Position numbers and translations under genes: made by a program | The notes under the pieces: model-generated | Told to the model about the DNA's origin: nothing | The model's database searches: none | What the model saw: the letters and a program-made list of their open reading frames with translations, nothing else | Shown here: in pieces, positions 24,487-32,958 of the stretch | Layout of the letters: each line of letters opens with the position of its first letter | How positions within the stretch are numbered: the first letter of the stretch is position 1 | DNA from: Lewinellaceae bacterium | GTDB taxonomy: Bacteria; Bacteroidota; Bacteroidia; Chitinophagales; Saprospiraceae | Assembly: GCA_020636435.1 (NCBI GenBank) | Contig: JACJXX010000002.1 | Span: forward strand, 2,232,001 to 2,296,000 | Direction: 5' to 3' | Length of the DNA stretch: 64,000 nucleotides

Positions 24487-25659
24487 ATGCCTGAACCATC
24501 CAAATATGGCCTGCGGGGGGTGAGCGCCACCAAAGACGAGGTGCATGCCGCCATTAAAAACCTGGATAAGGGCCTGTACCCCAACGCTTTTTGCAAAATC
24601 CTTCCCGATGTGGCCGCCGGCGACCCCGCTTACTGCAACCTCATGCATGCGGATACCGCAGGCACCAAAGGCAGCCTGGCCTACCTGTACTGGAAGGAAA
24701 CCGGCGACCTTTCCGTCTGGGAAGGGATCGCGCAGGACGCCATCGTCATGAACCTGGATGATATGGCCTGTGTGGGCTGCACCGACAATATTCTGCTGTC
24801 TTCCACCATCGGGCGCAATAAAAACCTCATTCCGGGCGAAGTGATTAGCGCCATTATCAACTACGCCACGCGCTTTGCCGAAGAGATGTCTGAGTACGGC
24901 ATCGGCATCCACCTGGCGGGCGGGGAGACTGCCGATGTGGGCGATATCGTCCGCACCATCGACGTAGGCTATACTGCCTTCGCCCGAATGAAACGCTCCG
25001 ATTTGATTATCAACAATATAGAAGCGGGCGACGCGATCGTCGGGCTGGCCTCCTACGGCAAGGCTTCCTACGAAGCGGCCTACAACGGCGGCATGGGCAG
25101 CAATGGCCTGACCTCCGCCCGCCACGATGTTTTCCACCGCCTCTACGCCAAAAAATATCCGGAAAGCTACGACCCCCGGACACCGGAGGAAGTAGTTTAT
25201 ATCGGCAACAAAAAACTGACGGACGGGATCAACGTCGGCGGAGAAACCATCACTGCCGGCAAATTGGTGCTTTCGCCTACCCGCACCTATCTGCCGGTGC
25301 TGAAGCAGTTGCTCGGAGAGTTGAAAGGGCAGATTCATGGCTTGATCCACAATACCGGAGGCGGGCAAACCAAGGTGTTGCACTTCATTGAGAACAAAAC
25401 CATTATCAAGGACAACCTCCTGCCGCTACCGCCCTTATTTCAGCTCATCCACGAAGAATCCGGCACCGATTGGAAAGAAATGTACCAGGTGTTCAACATG
25501 GGCTGCCGTTTGGAGGTTTACCTCCCGGAAAAACATGCACAGCAGGTGATTGATATTGCCAAAGCGTTTCAGGTTGACGCACAGGTGGTCGGCAGGGTAG
25601 AGGAGGGGAAAGGCAATAGCTTGAAGATCAAAAGTAAATATGGGGATTTTGTTTATTAG
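24487..25659 (+). CDS. purM: phosphoribosylformylglycinamidine cyclo-ligase (AIR synthase), Bacteroidota type
   Basis: A 390-residue purine-biosynthesis enzyme converting FGAM to AIR with ATP. It resembles the long Bacteroidota PurM form: YGLRGVSATKDEVHAAIKNL at the N-terminus, HADTAGTKGSLAYLYWKETG, DDMACVGCTDN, LAGGETADVGDIVRT, ASYGKASYEAAYNGGMGSNG in two segments, and TGGGQTKVLHF. The start is set at 24487 (MPEPSKYG) because a TACCTTTG box precedes it. It stands alone, followed by a repeat-rich gap. Confidence 0.92.
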   Translation: MPEPSKYGLRGVSATKDEVHAAIKNLDKGLYPNAFCKILPDVAAGDPAYCNLMHADTAGTKGSLAYLYWKETGDLSVWEGIAQDAIVMNLDDMACVGCTDNILLSSTIGRNKNLIPGEVISAIINYATRFAEEMSEYGIGIHLAGGETADVGDIVRTIDVGYTAFARMKRSDLIINNIEAGDAIVGLASYGKASYEAAYNGGMGSNGLTSARHDVFHRLYAKKYPESYDPRTPEEVVYIGNKKLTDGINVGGETITAGKLVLSPTRTYLPVLKQLLGELKGQIHGLIHNTGGGQTKVLHFIENKTIIKDNLLPLPPLFQLIHEESGTDWKEMYQVFNMGCRLEVYLPEKHAQQVIDIAKAFQVDAQVVGRVEEGKGNSLKIKSKYGDFVY

Positions 25660-25703
25660 CCTGTCAATGGGTTACTCTGAAAATGTAGGGTGTACGGGCT
25701 ACT

Positions 25704-25833
25704 GCGTGGCATGGAGGTGTACGATGTACAGGGCTTGGTTGCGGCAATTTAACCATTTGTCGGTGTACGCGTGCAGAAGCGTGGCATGGAGGTGCACGAT
25801 GTACGGGGCTTGGTTGCGACAATTTAACTATTT
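25704..25833 (+). repeat. 55-bp direct repeats, period 75
   Basis: Copies at 25704-25758 and 25779-25833 begin GCGTGGCATGGAGGTG and contain ACGATGTAC, GGGCTTGGTTGCG and CAATTTAAC. They differ at only a few positions. The words GGAGGTGTACG and TGTACGATGTAC recur in the arrays at 39819-40065. Confidence 0.85.
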
Positions 25834-25932
25834 AGCCATGAGTGGTATGCAGAGGTGCAGAGAAGGTATAGGGCAAGCCCAACAATTTAACAATTTTACC
25901 CGGACGAGCGGTGGCCAAGACGGGATAGCCAT

Positions 25933-26097
25933 TTAGGCACGAGGAAAGAATAAAGTGTTCAATTATGGGGCAGTAATTTTTGTGCCAGGCAAGGCGCGAA
26001 GAATGAGGATAGCCAAAGCTACCTGAGTGATGAGCAACGCAGCATGGCGCAAAAAGTACAAGCCAGAATGGACAGTTTATTCTTTCGTCGTGCCTTA
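25933..26097 (+). repeat. structured inverted-repeat element, copy B
   Basis: Flanked by TTA direct repeats (25933-25935, 26095-26097). Outer arms 25936-25961 and 26069-26094 pair at 23 of 26 positions plus one G-T wobble; the outer 7 bp are GGCACGA, unrelated to copy A. The second stem pairs TTTTTGTGCCA with TGGCGCAAAAA, and the apical hairpin is TAGC / GCTA. The core aligns with copy A over about 95 bp. It ends 13 bp before the nth start, so it would be within or next to the nth leader. Confidence 0.85.
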
Positions 26098-26110
26098 ACA
26101 ATATATCCAT

Positions 26111-26746
26111 ATGACCCGACAAGAAAAAGCAGACGCCATTGCAAAAATCCTGGACGAACTATACCCGGAAGTCCCCATCCCCCTGAGCCATCAGGACCCC
26201 TACACCCTGCTCGTCGCCGTTCTGCTCTCTGCCCAATGCACCGATGAGCGGGTCAACAAAGTGACGCCTCACCTCTTCGAACTGGCGGACAACCCCTACG
26301 ACATGGCCGAACAACAGGTGGAAGACATCAAAGCCATCATCCGCCCCTGCGGCCTCGCCCCCCGCAAGTCGCAGGCCATATACGACCTTTCCAATATACT
26401 CATCGAAAAACACAGCGGGCAGGTGCCCCAGGATTTTGCAGCCCTGGAAGCCCTGCCGGGGGTAGGGCACAAAACCGCCTCGGTCGTCATGTCCCAGGCC
26501 TTCGGCGTGCCCGCCTTTCCTGTGGATACGCACATCCACCGCCTGGCATACCGCTGGACATTGAGTACCGGCAAAAATGTGGCAAAAACAGAGTCAGATC
26601 TGAAAAAGGTATTCCCCCGGGAAAAGTGGAATAAACTGCATCTCCAGATCATCTACTTCGGGCGGGAGTATTGCCCGGCAAGAGGGCATGACCCTCGGGA
26701 ATGCCCGATTTGTAGCAAGTATGGGAGGAGGAGTTTGTTTTCCTAA
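26111..26746 (+). CDS. nth: endonuclease III
   Basis: A 211-residue DNA glycosylase/AP lyase for oxidised pyrimidines. The helix-hairpin-helix LPGVGHKTASVVM carries the catalytic Lys, and FPVDTHIHRLAYR the catalytic Asp. The C-terminal cysteine pattern is C-x9-C-x2-C (EYCPARG ... ECPIC) with no fourth Cys, unlike the C-x6-C-x2-C-x5-C cluster of E. coli Nth, so the usual 4Fe-4S ligation may be altered. It ends 3 bp before the convergent tamL stop. Confidence 0.93.
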   Translation: MTRQEKADAIAKILDELYPEVPIPLSHQDPYTLLVAVLLSAQCTDERVNKVTPHLFELADNPYDMAEQQVEDIKAIIRPCGLAPRKSQAIYDLSNILIEKHSGQVPQDFAALEALPGVGHKTASVVMSQAFGVPAFPVDTHIHRLAYRWTLSTGKNVAKTESDLKKVFPREKWNKLHLQIIYFGREYCPARGHDPRECPICSKYGRRSLFS

Positions 26747-26749
26747 GCA

Positions 26750-29263
26750 CTAAAACGGATACCCGAACCCCAAATTAAAAGAAACAATATCCGCAAACTT
26801 CAACCCAGTCCGGCCCCCATCATTCCGGAAATCCCGGAACCAGTAATCCTTCCAGTTGCCGTTGCCGTTGCTGGAAGGCATAGGCGCGGCGTGCCGCAAC
26901 TTGGCCGCCATATCCAGCCGCAGGATGAAGTAGGAAAAATCCAGCCGCAGGCCGAAGCCCCCTCCCACGGCGATCTGTTTGTAGAATGGCTCGTTGGTGT
27001 AGGCCACTTTTTCCCCCATATTGTCGGTGCAGCTGTACTGCCTGCCTCTGAGCAGAAACTGCGACCCGCAGCGGGCGGTATCCCGCCGGAAGGTCCAGAT
27101 GTTGCCGGCGTCCAGGAAAAAAGCGCCGTTGACCACCCAGAAGATGTTGAAGCGATACTCGAGGTTGGCTTCCAGCCGGACGTCTCCCGACTGATAAAGG
27201 CGGGTATTGAAGGAACGATCTAAAGAGAGCGTATCTTCAAAGGAGCCAGGGCCCAGCCCCCGGGGCGCCCAGGCGCGGATGCTGTTGGGCCCGCCGGCGT
27301 AAAATTGTTTGACGTAGGGCACGTCGGTGGTGTAGCCGAACGGGCGTGCCACCCCCACGGCGAGGCGCGCCGCAGCGGACCGTTTGGGGGAATAAGTCCA
27401 GTATTTTCGCAGGTCCACCTGGGTGCGCAGGTATTGGGAGAAGTCAACTCTATTCCCTCCCGTGAAACGCAGCCGAAGCGTATCCTGCACCAACGCAAAG
27501 GCATTGTAGATGGCATTGCCCGCCCACACTTCGGCGCCTGCCATCTCCAGGTTGAAGCCTACATAATGAGAATTTCCCCGCCGGTTGGGGCGGGCATTGT
27601 GCACGAAGTTGAGGTCGCGGAATAAAAAGCTCACGAAGAGCTGTTCTCCGAAGGAACGCGCCAGGAAGGGGTTGACGTCGAGGATGGAATCGAAACGGGT
27701 AGTGGTTACCGGGCGGAGGTAGTCCAGGCCGATGTGGTTGAGGATCAGGCGCTGGTTGCGCCTGCGGGGAAAGTCGTACCCAAAGGTGCCCGTGAACAGG
27801 TTATACTGATAAAAATCGAGGATGAGCAGGTAGCTGAAACTGGCGGAAAGGCGGGTGGCTGCATTTTCCAGCAATGAGTTGTAAAAGTTGTCGTTGATGA
27901 AAAGCTCCCGCTTGCCCAGCTTTGGCCGGTTGAGGCGGCCCCAGATGCCCAGGTAATCGACGAATCGGGGAAGGTAGAGGTCGGTTTGCAGGCGTATGTC
28001 AACGGTGTTCCAGAATCGCTTTTCGGCAATGGCTTTAGGGCTGGGGTTGAACTCCACGCCGGCGGAGAAATCCGTAATGAGCAGCTCCGCCCCTTTGAGC
28101 AGGTTGCGGTTGCGCAGGGAGGGGCTGGCGGTAAGCCCGATGAGGTTGCCCGCCCCGGAGGCGTTTCGGCTGGCGTAGTTCAGCTCGAAATCGAGGCCCA
28201 GTTCCATTTTCTTGTTTTGGGTTAGCTCGATCCTGATGTCGAGCCGGCCGGGATCTTCGGGGTCGGGGTCCTGTTTGACGCGCACGAAGCGAAAGACACC
28301 AAGAGAGGTGAGTTGCTCGTTGGTGAGGTCGAACCTCCTTTGGCTGTAAAGCTCTCCGCTTTTGATGTAGAGGTTGTCCAGAATGGTTTCCGGCTTTATC
28401 CGGAAATAGGGGCGAGGCGAGCGGAAGCGTATTCCGTTGATGGTGGAATCGTAAAGGATCGTATCTTCCTGCCCGGGAGTGTAGTCCATGTACACAGTGA
28501 TGTCGTCTATGGTATACGCCTGGTGGGTGCTGTCTTCCAGAGGAGGCAGGACTTCGAGGTACAGCGCTGCTTTTTTTTCGGCCACCGTGGTATCCGCTTC
28601 GAGGGGGGCAACTGAGTTGGCGTAGAAATTGGCGTAACCGTTATTCCTGAGGTACCGGACGATGCGGTCTCTTTCCCGGTCGTACAAACTCCCATCGATC
28701 CCGGCGCCTGGTTTCAGCAGGCTTAGGGGGGCAATTTCCTGAAGGGTGTGGTTGATCAGGCTGTCTTCGCTGAAAAAGTAGGTGGTGTCGATGGTAAATT
28801 GCTGCCCGGGGTCTATGTGGTAAGTGATGTAGATTTTCTTTTTGCGCACATCGGGCACAGAAAACACATCGGCGTTGAAATAACCTTTGTACTGGAGGTA
28901 GAATTGCATGGATTCTTCGGTGGCCTCCGTCAGCTGAGGATCATAAATGGCGGGAGGCTCGGCGATGACCCGGCGCTGCCACCGGTCGAACTTGGTCGTA
29001 TCCTTCTGGTCCTGGGTGGCGAAATAGAACCATTCTCTGGGAATGAAGAAAAACTTGCTGTTCTCTTTTTGTTTGAAAAGCGTGGAAAGCTCGTATTTCA
29101 GTTCCCGTTTCCCGTTGATATTGCCCTTGGTTTTCAGCTTGATGCTGTTGCCTTTTAGCAGGTATTGCTCTCCCGTAAGATACTTCGAAGTATTGCAGGC
29201 AGACAGCAGGAATGCTGTCATTGTTAATCCGAATATGTATTTTGCACACTGCTTAACCGACAT
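26750..29263 (-). CDS. tamL: TamL-type outer-membrane lipoprotein (BamA/TamA family)
   Basis: An 837-residue outer-membrane biogenesis protein. The start at 29263 (MSVKQCAKYIFGLTMTAFLLSAC) gives a lipoprotein signal and avoids overlapping the divergent methyltransferase gene; an upstream ATG at 29293 is rejected for that reason. POTRA-like segments occupy the N-terminal 360 residues, and the C-terminal half is a 16-strand-type barrel with GGPNSIRAWAPRGLGPGS, the conserved substrate-contacting loop, and a final strand ending FNLGFGYPF. In Bacteroidota the TamA homologue is a lipoprotein (TamL) working with TamB; tamB is at 46944. Confidence 0.9.
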   Translation of the reverse strand: MSVKQCAKYIFGLTMTAFLLSACNTSKYLTGEQYLLKGNSIKLKTKGNINGKRELKYELSTLFKQKENSKFFFIPREWFYFATQDQKDTTKFDRWQRRVIAEPPAIYDPQLTEATEESMQFYLQYKGYFNADVFSVPDVRKKKIYITYHIDPGQQFTIDTTYFFSEDSLINHTLQEIAPLSLLKPGAGIDGSLYDRERDRIVRYLRNNGYANFYANSVAPLEADTTVAEKKAALYLEVLPPLEDSTHQAYTIDDITVYMDYTPGQEDTILYDSTINGIRFRSPRPYFRIKPETILDNLYIKSGELYSQRRFDLTNEQLTSLGVFRFVRVKQDPDPEDPGRLDIRIELTQNKKMELGLDFELNYASRNASGAGNLIGLTASPSLRNRNLLKGAELLITDFSAGVEFNPSPKAIAEKRFWNTVDIRLQTDLYLPRFVDYLGIWGRLNRPKLGKRELFINDNFYNSLLENAATRLSASFSYLLILDFYQYNLFTGTFGYDFPRRRNQRLILNHIGLDYLRPVTTTRFDSILDVNPFLARSFGEQLFVSFLFRDLNFVHNARPNRRGNSHYVGFNLEMAGAEVWAGNAIYNAFALVQDTLRLRFTGGNRVDFSQYLRTQVDLRKYWTYSPKRSAAARLAVGVARPFGYTTDVPYVKQFYAGGPNSIRAWAPRGLGPGSFEDTLSLDRSFNTRLYQSGDVRLEANLEYRFNIFWVVNGAFFLDAGNIWTFRRDTARCGSQFLLRGRQYSCTDNMGEKVAYTNEPFYKQIAVGGGFGLRLDFSYFILRLDMAAKLRHAAPMPSSNGNGNWKDYWFRDFRNDGGRTGLKFADIVSFNLGFGYPF

Positions 29264-29280
29264 CGCAATATCAATTCCAG

Positions 29281-30039
29281 ATGACGCTTTCAAAAAATCA
29301 GGAAAAATACATCAGGTCCCTGAGCCTGAAGAAGTTTAGGCAAAAGTATAACAATTTCATCGTCGAAGGGGATAAAATGGCAAGGGAGTTGTTGGCTTAC
29401 AACTCCCGGCAAGTGGTTGCCCTTTATGCCCTGGAGAGCTGGCTCGCCGCCGCAGAAGGCATTGAAAAGCTTCCGCCGGAAAAGCTCTTTCCGGTATCTC
29501 CGGCCGAGTTGAAGAAAATCTCCAACCTCCATACGCCCAATCAGGTTTTGGCTGTAGCCGCAATCCCTCAGGTGGAGGTAGATTCAGCACGGGTCAGGCG
29601 TTCGCTGTCTCTGTATCTCGACGGCATACAGGATCCCGGCAATTTCGGCACCATCCTTCGGGTCGCCGATTGGTTCGGCATATCCTACGTTTTTTCCTCG
29701 CCGGATTGTGCAGACCCTTACAACCCCAAAGTGGTGCAAGCCACCATGGGCGCGCTGCTTCGGGTGGCGGCCGTCGAAACTACGATTGAGGCTTTGTGCC
29801 GGCAGTATCCCGGCCTACCGGTTTACGGAGCGGTGATGGACGGCGAAAACGTGTTCGGCGCCAAATTAAAGAAGGCCAGGGGAATAATTGTGATCGGCAG
29901 CGAAGGCAGCGGTATATCTCACGCGGCGGAACAATGCCTTTCCCACCGGATTTCTATCCCTCCTGCCGCCCACAGCCGCGCGGATTCGCTGAACGCCGCG
30001 ATCGCCGCCGGCATATTGTGTGCTGTGTTCCGGAATTAG
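29281..30039 (+). CDS. SpoU/TrmH-family RNA 2'-O-methyltransferase
   Basis: A 252-residue SPOUT methyltransferase. After an N-terminal substrate-binding part (FRQKYNNFIVEGDKMA) the knotted domain shows LDGIQDPGNFGTILRVADWFG, VIGSEGSGIS and ADSLNAAIAAGI, the three family motifs. The target nucleotide in rRNA or tRNA is not identifiable. It is divergent from tamL with 17 bp between starts, an arrangement I know to be common in Bacteroidota, and ends 1 bp from the convergent thioredoxin-like gene. Confidence 0.9.
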   Translation: MTLSKNQEKYIRSLSLKKFRQKYNNFIVEGDKMARELLAYNSRQVVALYALESWLAAAEGIEKLPPEKLFPVSPAELKKISNLHTPNQVLAVAAIPQVEVDSARVRRSLSLYLDGIQDPGNFGTILRVADWFGISYVFSSPDCADPYNPKVVQATMGALLRVAAVETTIEALCRQYPGLPVYGAVMDGENVFGAKLKKARGIIVIGSEGSGISHAAEQCLSHRISIPPAAHSRADSLNAAIAAGILCAVFRN

Positions 30040-30040
30040 C

Positions 30041-31150
30041 CTACAACAACTTCTTCAACTCCCGCTCGATCTGCTCCGCGCCCCTGAGGTTCACCGCAGC
30101 GATCTTGCCGTCCCGGTCGATGAGAAAAGTGCGGGGAATGCTGCGCACGCCGTATTGAGCGGCCGGGGCGGACTCCCATTTTTGAAGGTCGCTGACGTGA
30201 TACTCCCACTTCAGGTTGTCTTGTTTGATGGCTTCGACCCAGCGCTGCTTCTGGTTATCCAGATATTGGCTTGCAGCTTGTTCATCCCCAAAACGGGAGC
30301 GGGTCCGGGAGTCTATGCCATCCAGCGAGACGCTGAACACCGTGAAACCCTGGGATTTATACTGGTCGTAAACCCTAACCACATTCGGGTTTTCCCGGCG
30401 GCAGGGGCCACACCAACTGGCCCAGAAGTCGAGCAGTACGATATTGCCTTTGAGGTCGGAGAGAGAGTATTCCTTGCCGTTGGGGCTGGGCAGGGTAATG
30501 TCAGGAGCAGGCTGCCCGACTTGAATGAGCTGGTCGGCCATCTGCGCCTGATACTGGCGCTCTACTGCGGAAATGAATTTGGCGTATTCCTGGCCCGATT
30601 CAGAGTCCTGGCCCAGCTTTGCCAGCGCCTTCTTCTGCGTATCCAGAAACTGCCCGGAGGCGCCGAGCGAACGGTAAGCTACAAAGGCGCCCAGCTCGGG
30701 ATTGGAAACGGTATCGACGAAAACGCCGATATCCTCGGCGCTGACCTGCCGGTTGAACAACCCGTTCATGATGCCGGCCAGCACCTTGCTGTCTCGCGAA
30801 CCCGTGACCGAAAATTCATAGTTTTGGATGGTCGCCAGGTCTCCGCTGATCACCACCTCTTTTTCAGTGCCATCCATGGCGAGGTTGATGCGCTTGGCGC
30901 CCAGCCGCAGCTGATAAATGCCGGCGGGGATACCTTCCGGAAATTCAAATTTGAAACTGCCGCCGGCATCGGCATCCGACTTTGCCATAACGTTGCTGGC
31001 TTTTCCAATCATCACCTGATCCAGAAAAACCTGAATATTGGCGGCATTTTTAACCTCTCCTTTTATCACCGTTCCTTTCACGGGGGCATCGCACTGCCAG
31101 GCGGCAAAGGCTAAAACCCCGGCGATAAGAATTGTTCCGATATTTCTCAT
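30041..31150 (-). CDS. TlpA-like thioredoxin lipoprotein with DUF4369
   Basis: A 369-residue protein. The N-terminus MRNIGTILIAGVLAFAAWQC is a lipoprotein signal with Cys near position 20. Residues about 25-130 are a DUF4369 domain (VIKGEVKNAANIQVFL). The C-terminal 140 residues are a TlpA/ResA thioredoxin fold with the redox motif FWASWCGPCRRENP and the cis-Pro loop RSIPRTFLIDRDG. It probably reduces disulfides in periplasmic or surface proteins such as cytochromes. Upstream on the same strand, 77 bp away, is an oxidase subunit III gene. Confidence 0.9.
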   Translation of the reverse strand: MRNIGTILIAGVLAFAAWQCDAPVKGTVIKGEVKNAANIQVFLDQVMIGKASNVMAKSDADAGGSFKFEFPEGIPAGIYQLRLGAKRINLAMDGTEKEVVISGDLATIQNYEFSVTGSRDSKVLAGIMNGLFNRQVSAEDIGVFVDTVSNPELGAFVAYRSLGASGQFLDTQKKALAKLGQDSESGQEYAKFISAVERQYQAQMADQLIQVGQPAPDITLPSPNGKEYSLSDLKGNIVLLDFWASWCGPCRRENPNVVRVYDQYKSQGFTVFSVSLDGIDSRTRSRFGDEQAASQYLDNQKQRWVEAIKQDNLKWEYHVSDLQKWESAPAAQYGVRSIPRTFLIDRDGKIAAVNLRGAEQIERELKKLL

Positions 31151-31227
31151 GTCCAGCAGGATTTTTTGTTGTGAAATAATTTTTCTGCAAAGGTAATGGC
31201 AGGCAACTGGTTTTCAAAACGAAAGGC

Positions 31228-31866
31228 TCAACGGATGAGGTAATTAACGTAAAAGAAAACGACCAGGTAAATCCACAATGCATCCAGAAAATGCCAGTAA
31301 ATGGTAAGCAAACGCAACTTCAGGCGTTTTTCCGGGTCGGAAAAATACACGAGGACGCTTACCGGCTCTTTCATCCGCTTTCGCGCCGTCCAAAGGAATA
31401 CTCCGAGGAAAGGAAGGCCGGCAATGACGTGAGCAAAGTGAAGCCCGGAAATGACGTAGAGGTAGCCGGCGGAATTATCGGTATGGATGTATACCTGATT
31501 GGCGAAAAGCTGGCTCCAGCCGATCAGTTGCAGCCCCATGAAAACCAGAGACAATAATATAGTCGCTACCAGCGCATTTTGATATTGGCGGGTTTTATCC
31601 GCCTTGTACGACCGCCGCGCCCAAACCATGGTGGCGCTGCTTCCCAACAGGATCAGGGTGTTGAAAATGAATATGTTGGGCAGGCGAATGGGCGGCAGTT
31701 GGTTTTGCACCCGGGTGTAGATGAAGGCAACCGTAAAGGCCAGGAAGAGGGCGGTGATCCCAAAGAGAACCAGGGTCAACACGACATTGTAAGGGTGAAA
31801 CGCAAAAGAATCATACTCACTGTTGAAGTCCTGTTTGTTTTCTTTATCAAGAGGTGTTTCGTTCAT
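31228..31866 (-). CDS. haem-copper oxidase subunit III
   Basis: A 212-residue membrane protein with five hydrophobic helices. Subunit III features are seen in SGLHFAHVIAGLPFL and YWHFLDALWIYLVVFFYVNY. The start at 31866 (MNETPLDKENKQ) is preferred to an upstream frame extension of low quality. Cytochrome c or quinol oxidase catalytic subunits are not adjacent, so the gene is detached from a classical cta operon; subunit III duplicates are common in this phylum. It may be cotranscribed with the TlpA-like gene. Confidence 0.85.
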   Translation of the reverse strand: MNETPLDKENKQDFNSEYDSFAFHPYNVVLTLVLFGITALFLAFTVAFIYTRVQNQLPPIRLPNIFIFNTLILLGSSATMVWARRSYKADKTRQYQNALVATILLSLVFMGLQLIGWSQLFANQVYIHTDNSAGYLYVISGLHFAHVIAGLPFLGVFLWTARKRMKEPVSVLVYFSDPEKRLKLRLLTIYWHFLDALWIYLVVFFYVNYLIR

Positions 31867-32088
31867 ATTATATTGGGATTTTTTGCTTCTCTTCGGCAAC
31901 GTTCGCTGCAATACCTGACTTCGCTCCAGCACTTTGCCCATTTCCGGCGCCAGGCGAAAGGCAAGAGGCACTGCGGGCATATCTTTTTTGGAAAATTTTC
32001 TTTCTTTCGATGCTTGGGCACAGATTTTTCCAGCCTAAACAGTTGAGCCTTCTAAAGGTTTTAACAGTTTTTGCTTAATTTTCGGCCG

Positions 32089-32931
32089 ATGAAGTGTCCC
32101 AACTGCAAGACCATATTGCCATCCGGCGCCCGCTTTTGTTTCAATTGCGGGGCGCCCCAGCCGCCGGAGCCCAGGCAGGAGCAAAAGCCTCCGCCCAAAC
32201 CGATGGTTGACCTCGATGGCGATGTGGAACGGGAATTGGTGGAGCTTTTCTTCCAGGCGCTGCGCCGGCGGGTGGAACAAGAACACCGGGCGGAACAATT
32301 TCAAGCGTATTCCGAACGGCTCTACGAGTCCGGGTTTCGCGACACGGCCTACCGCAAGGCGGCTCACCTGGCGGAGGAGTTGCGCGCCTTGAAAAAGGAG
32401 GGGAAAGCCGATCCCCGCGCCATTAACCGGCGCATCGTCCGCTCCTTTGAAGAGCAACTGGACTACTTCATCATCCATCACTGCCAGGACATCAATGATA
32501 TTCCGTTGCCGGAAACCATCCTGCGGTGGCAGGGAGTGACCCCGCCGGAGGCTGGCCTTTTCCAAATGGCGCTCGATTACCTGGATTTCGGCAACGAGCC
32601 GGACGAGGCCGTGTATGTCGATTTTCTGAAAATGCCAATCGACAAACTGAAAAACGCCGGAAAGTTTTTCCTCTTCCCGGAACGCGATGAACGCATCCTG
32701 CTGATCTGCGACCAGAGCCTGCTCGGTTCCTGCAAGGAAGGTTTTGCCCTTACGGAACGAGGGCTGTACTGGAAAGCGCAACTGCAAACGGCGCGGAAAG
32801 TGGCCTACACGGCACTGGAAAGCGTCCGGCGGGAAAAGGACTGGCTGTTGATCAACGGGGATTTTTTCCATGCCAATCCTTCACTGGACCTCAAGATGAT
32901 GAAGTTGCTGAAAAAACTACAACTGCGATAA
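32089..32931 (+). CDS. zinc-ribbon protein of unknown function
   Basis: A 280-residue soluble protein starting MKCPNCKTILPSGARFCFNCG, a C-x2-C / C-x2-C zinc ribbon. A proline-rich linker (PQPPEPRQEQKPPPKP) joins it to a helical domain rich in charged residues (ELVELFFQALRRRVEQEHR) and then a mixed alpha/beta domain (FFLFPERDERILLICDQSLL, LTERGLYWKAQLQT) that ends LKMMKLLKKLQLR. The C-terminal part looks like a PH-like regulatory or small-molecule-sensing fold, but I cannot name it. Start chosen at MKCPNC rather than six codons upstream. Confidence 0.75.
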   Translation: MKCPNCKTILPSGARFCFNCGAPQPPEPRQEQKPPPKPMVDLDGDVERELVELFFQALRRRVEQEHRAEQFQAYSERLYESGFRDTAYRKAAHLAEELRALKKEGKADPRAINRRIVRSFEEQLDYFIIHHCQDINDIPLPETILRWQGVTPPEAGLFQMALDYLDFGNEPDEAVYVDFLKMPIDKLKNAGKFFLFPERDERILLICDQSLLGSCKEGFALTERGLYWKAQLQTARKVAYTALESVRREKDWLLINGDFFHANPSLDLKMMKLLKKLQLR

Positions 32932-32958
32932 GCGGTATTGTTGTTGAGCGAAGCGCTT

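Larger units (their letters stand above)
25660..26110. other. 451-bp repeat-rich intergenic region
   Basis: Between purM and nth on the plus strand. It contains two 55-bp direct repeats with a 75-bp period (25704-25833), a third degenerate AATTTAACAATTTTA tail, and structured element B (25933-26097), which ends 13 bp before nth. The open frame through the direct repeats is not considered a gene. Confidence 0.6.

Noticed and set aside
24349..25383. 344-codon minus-strand frame opposite purM
   Set aside because: Antisense to a clearly recognisable PurM; no family features.
25640..25936. 98-codon frame through the 75-bp-period repeats
   Set aside because: It exists only because 75 is a multiple of 3; it overlaps the purM stop and has no start context.
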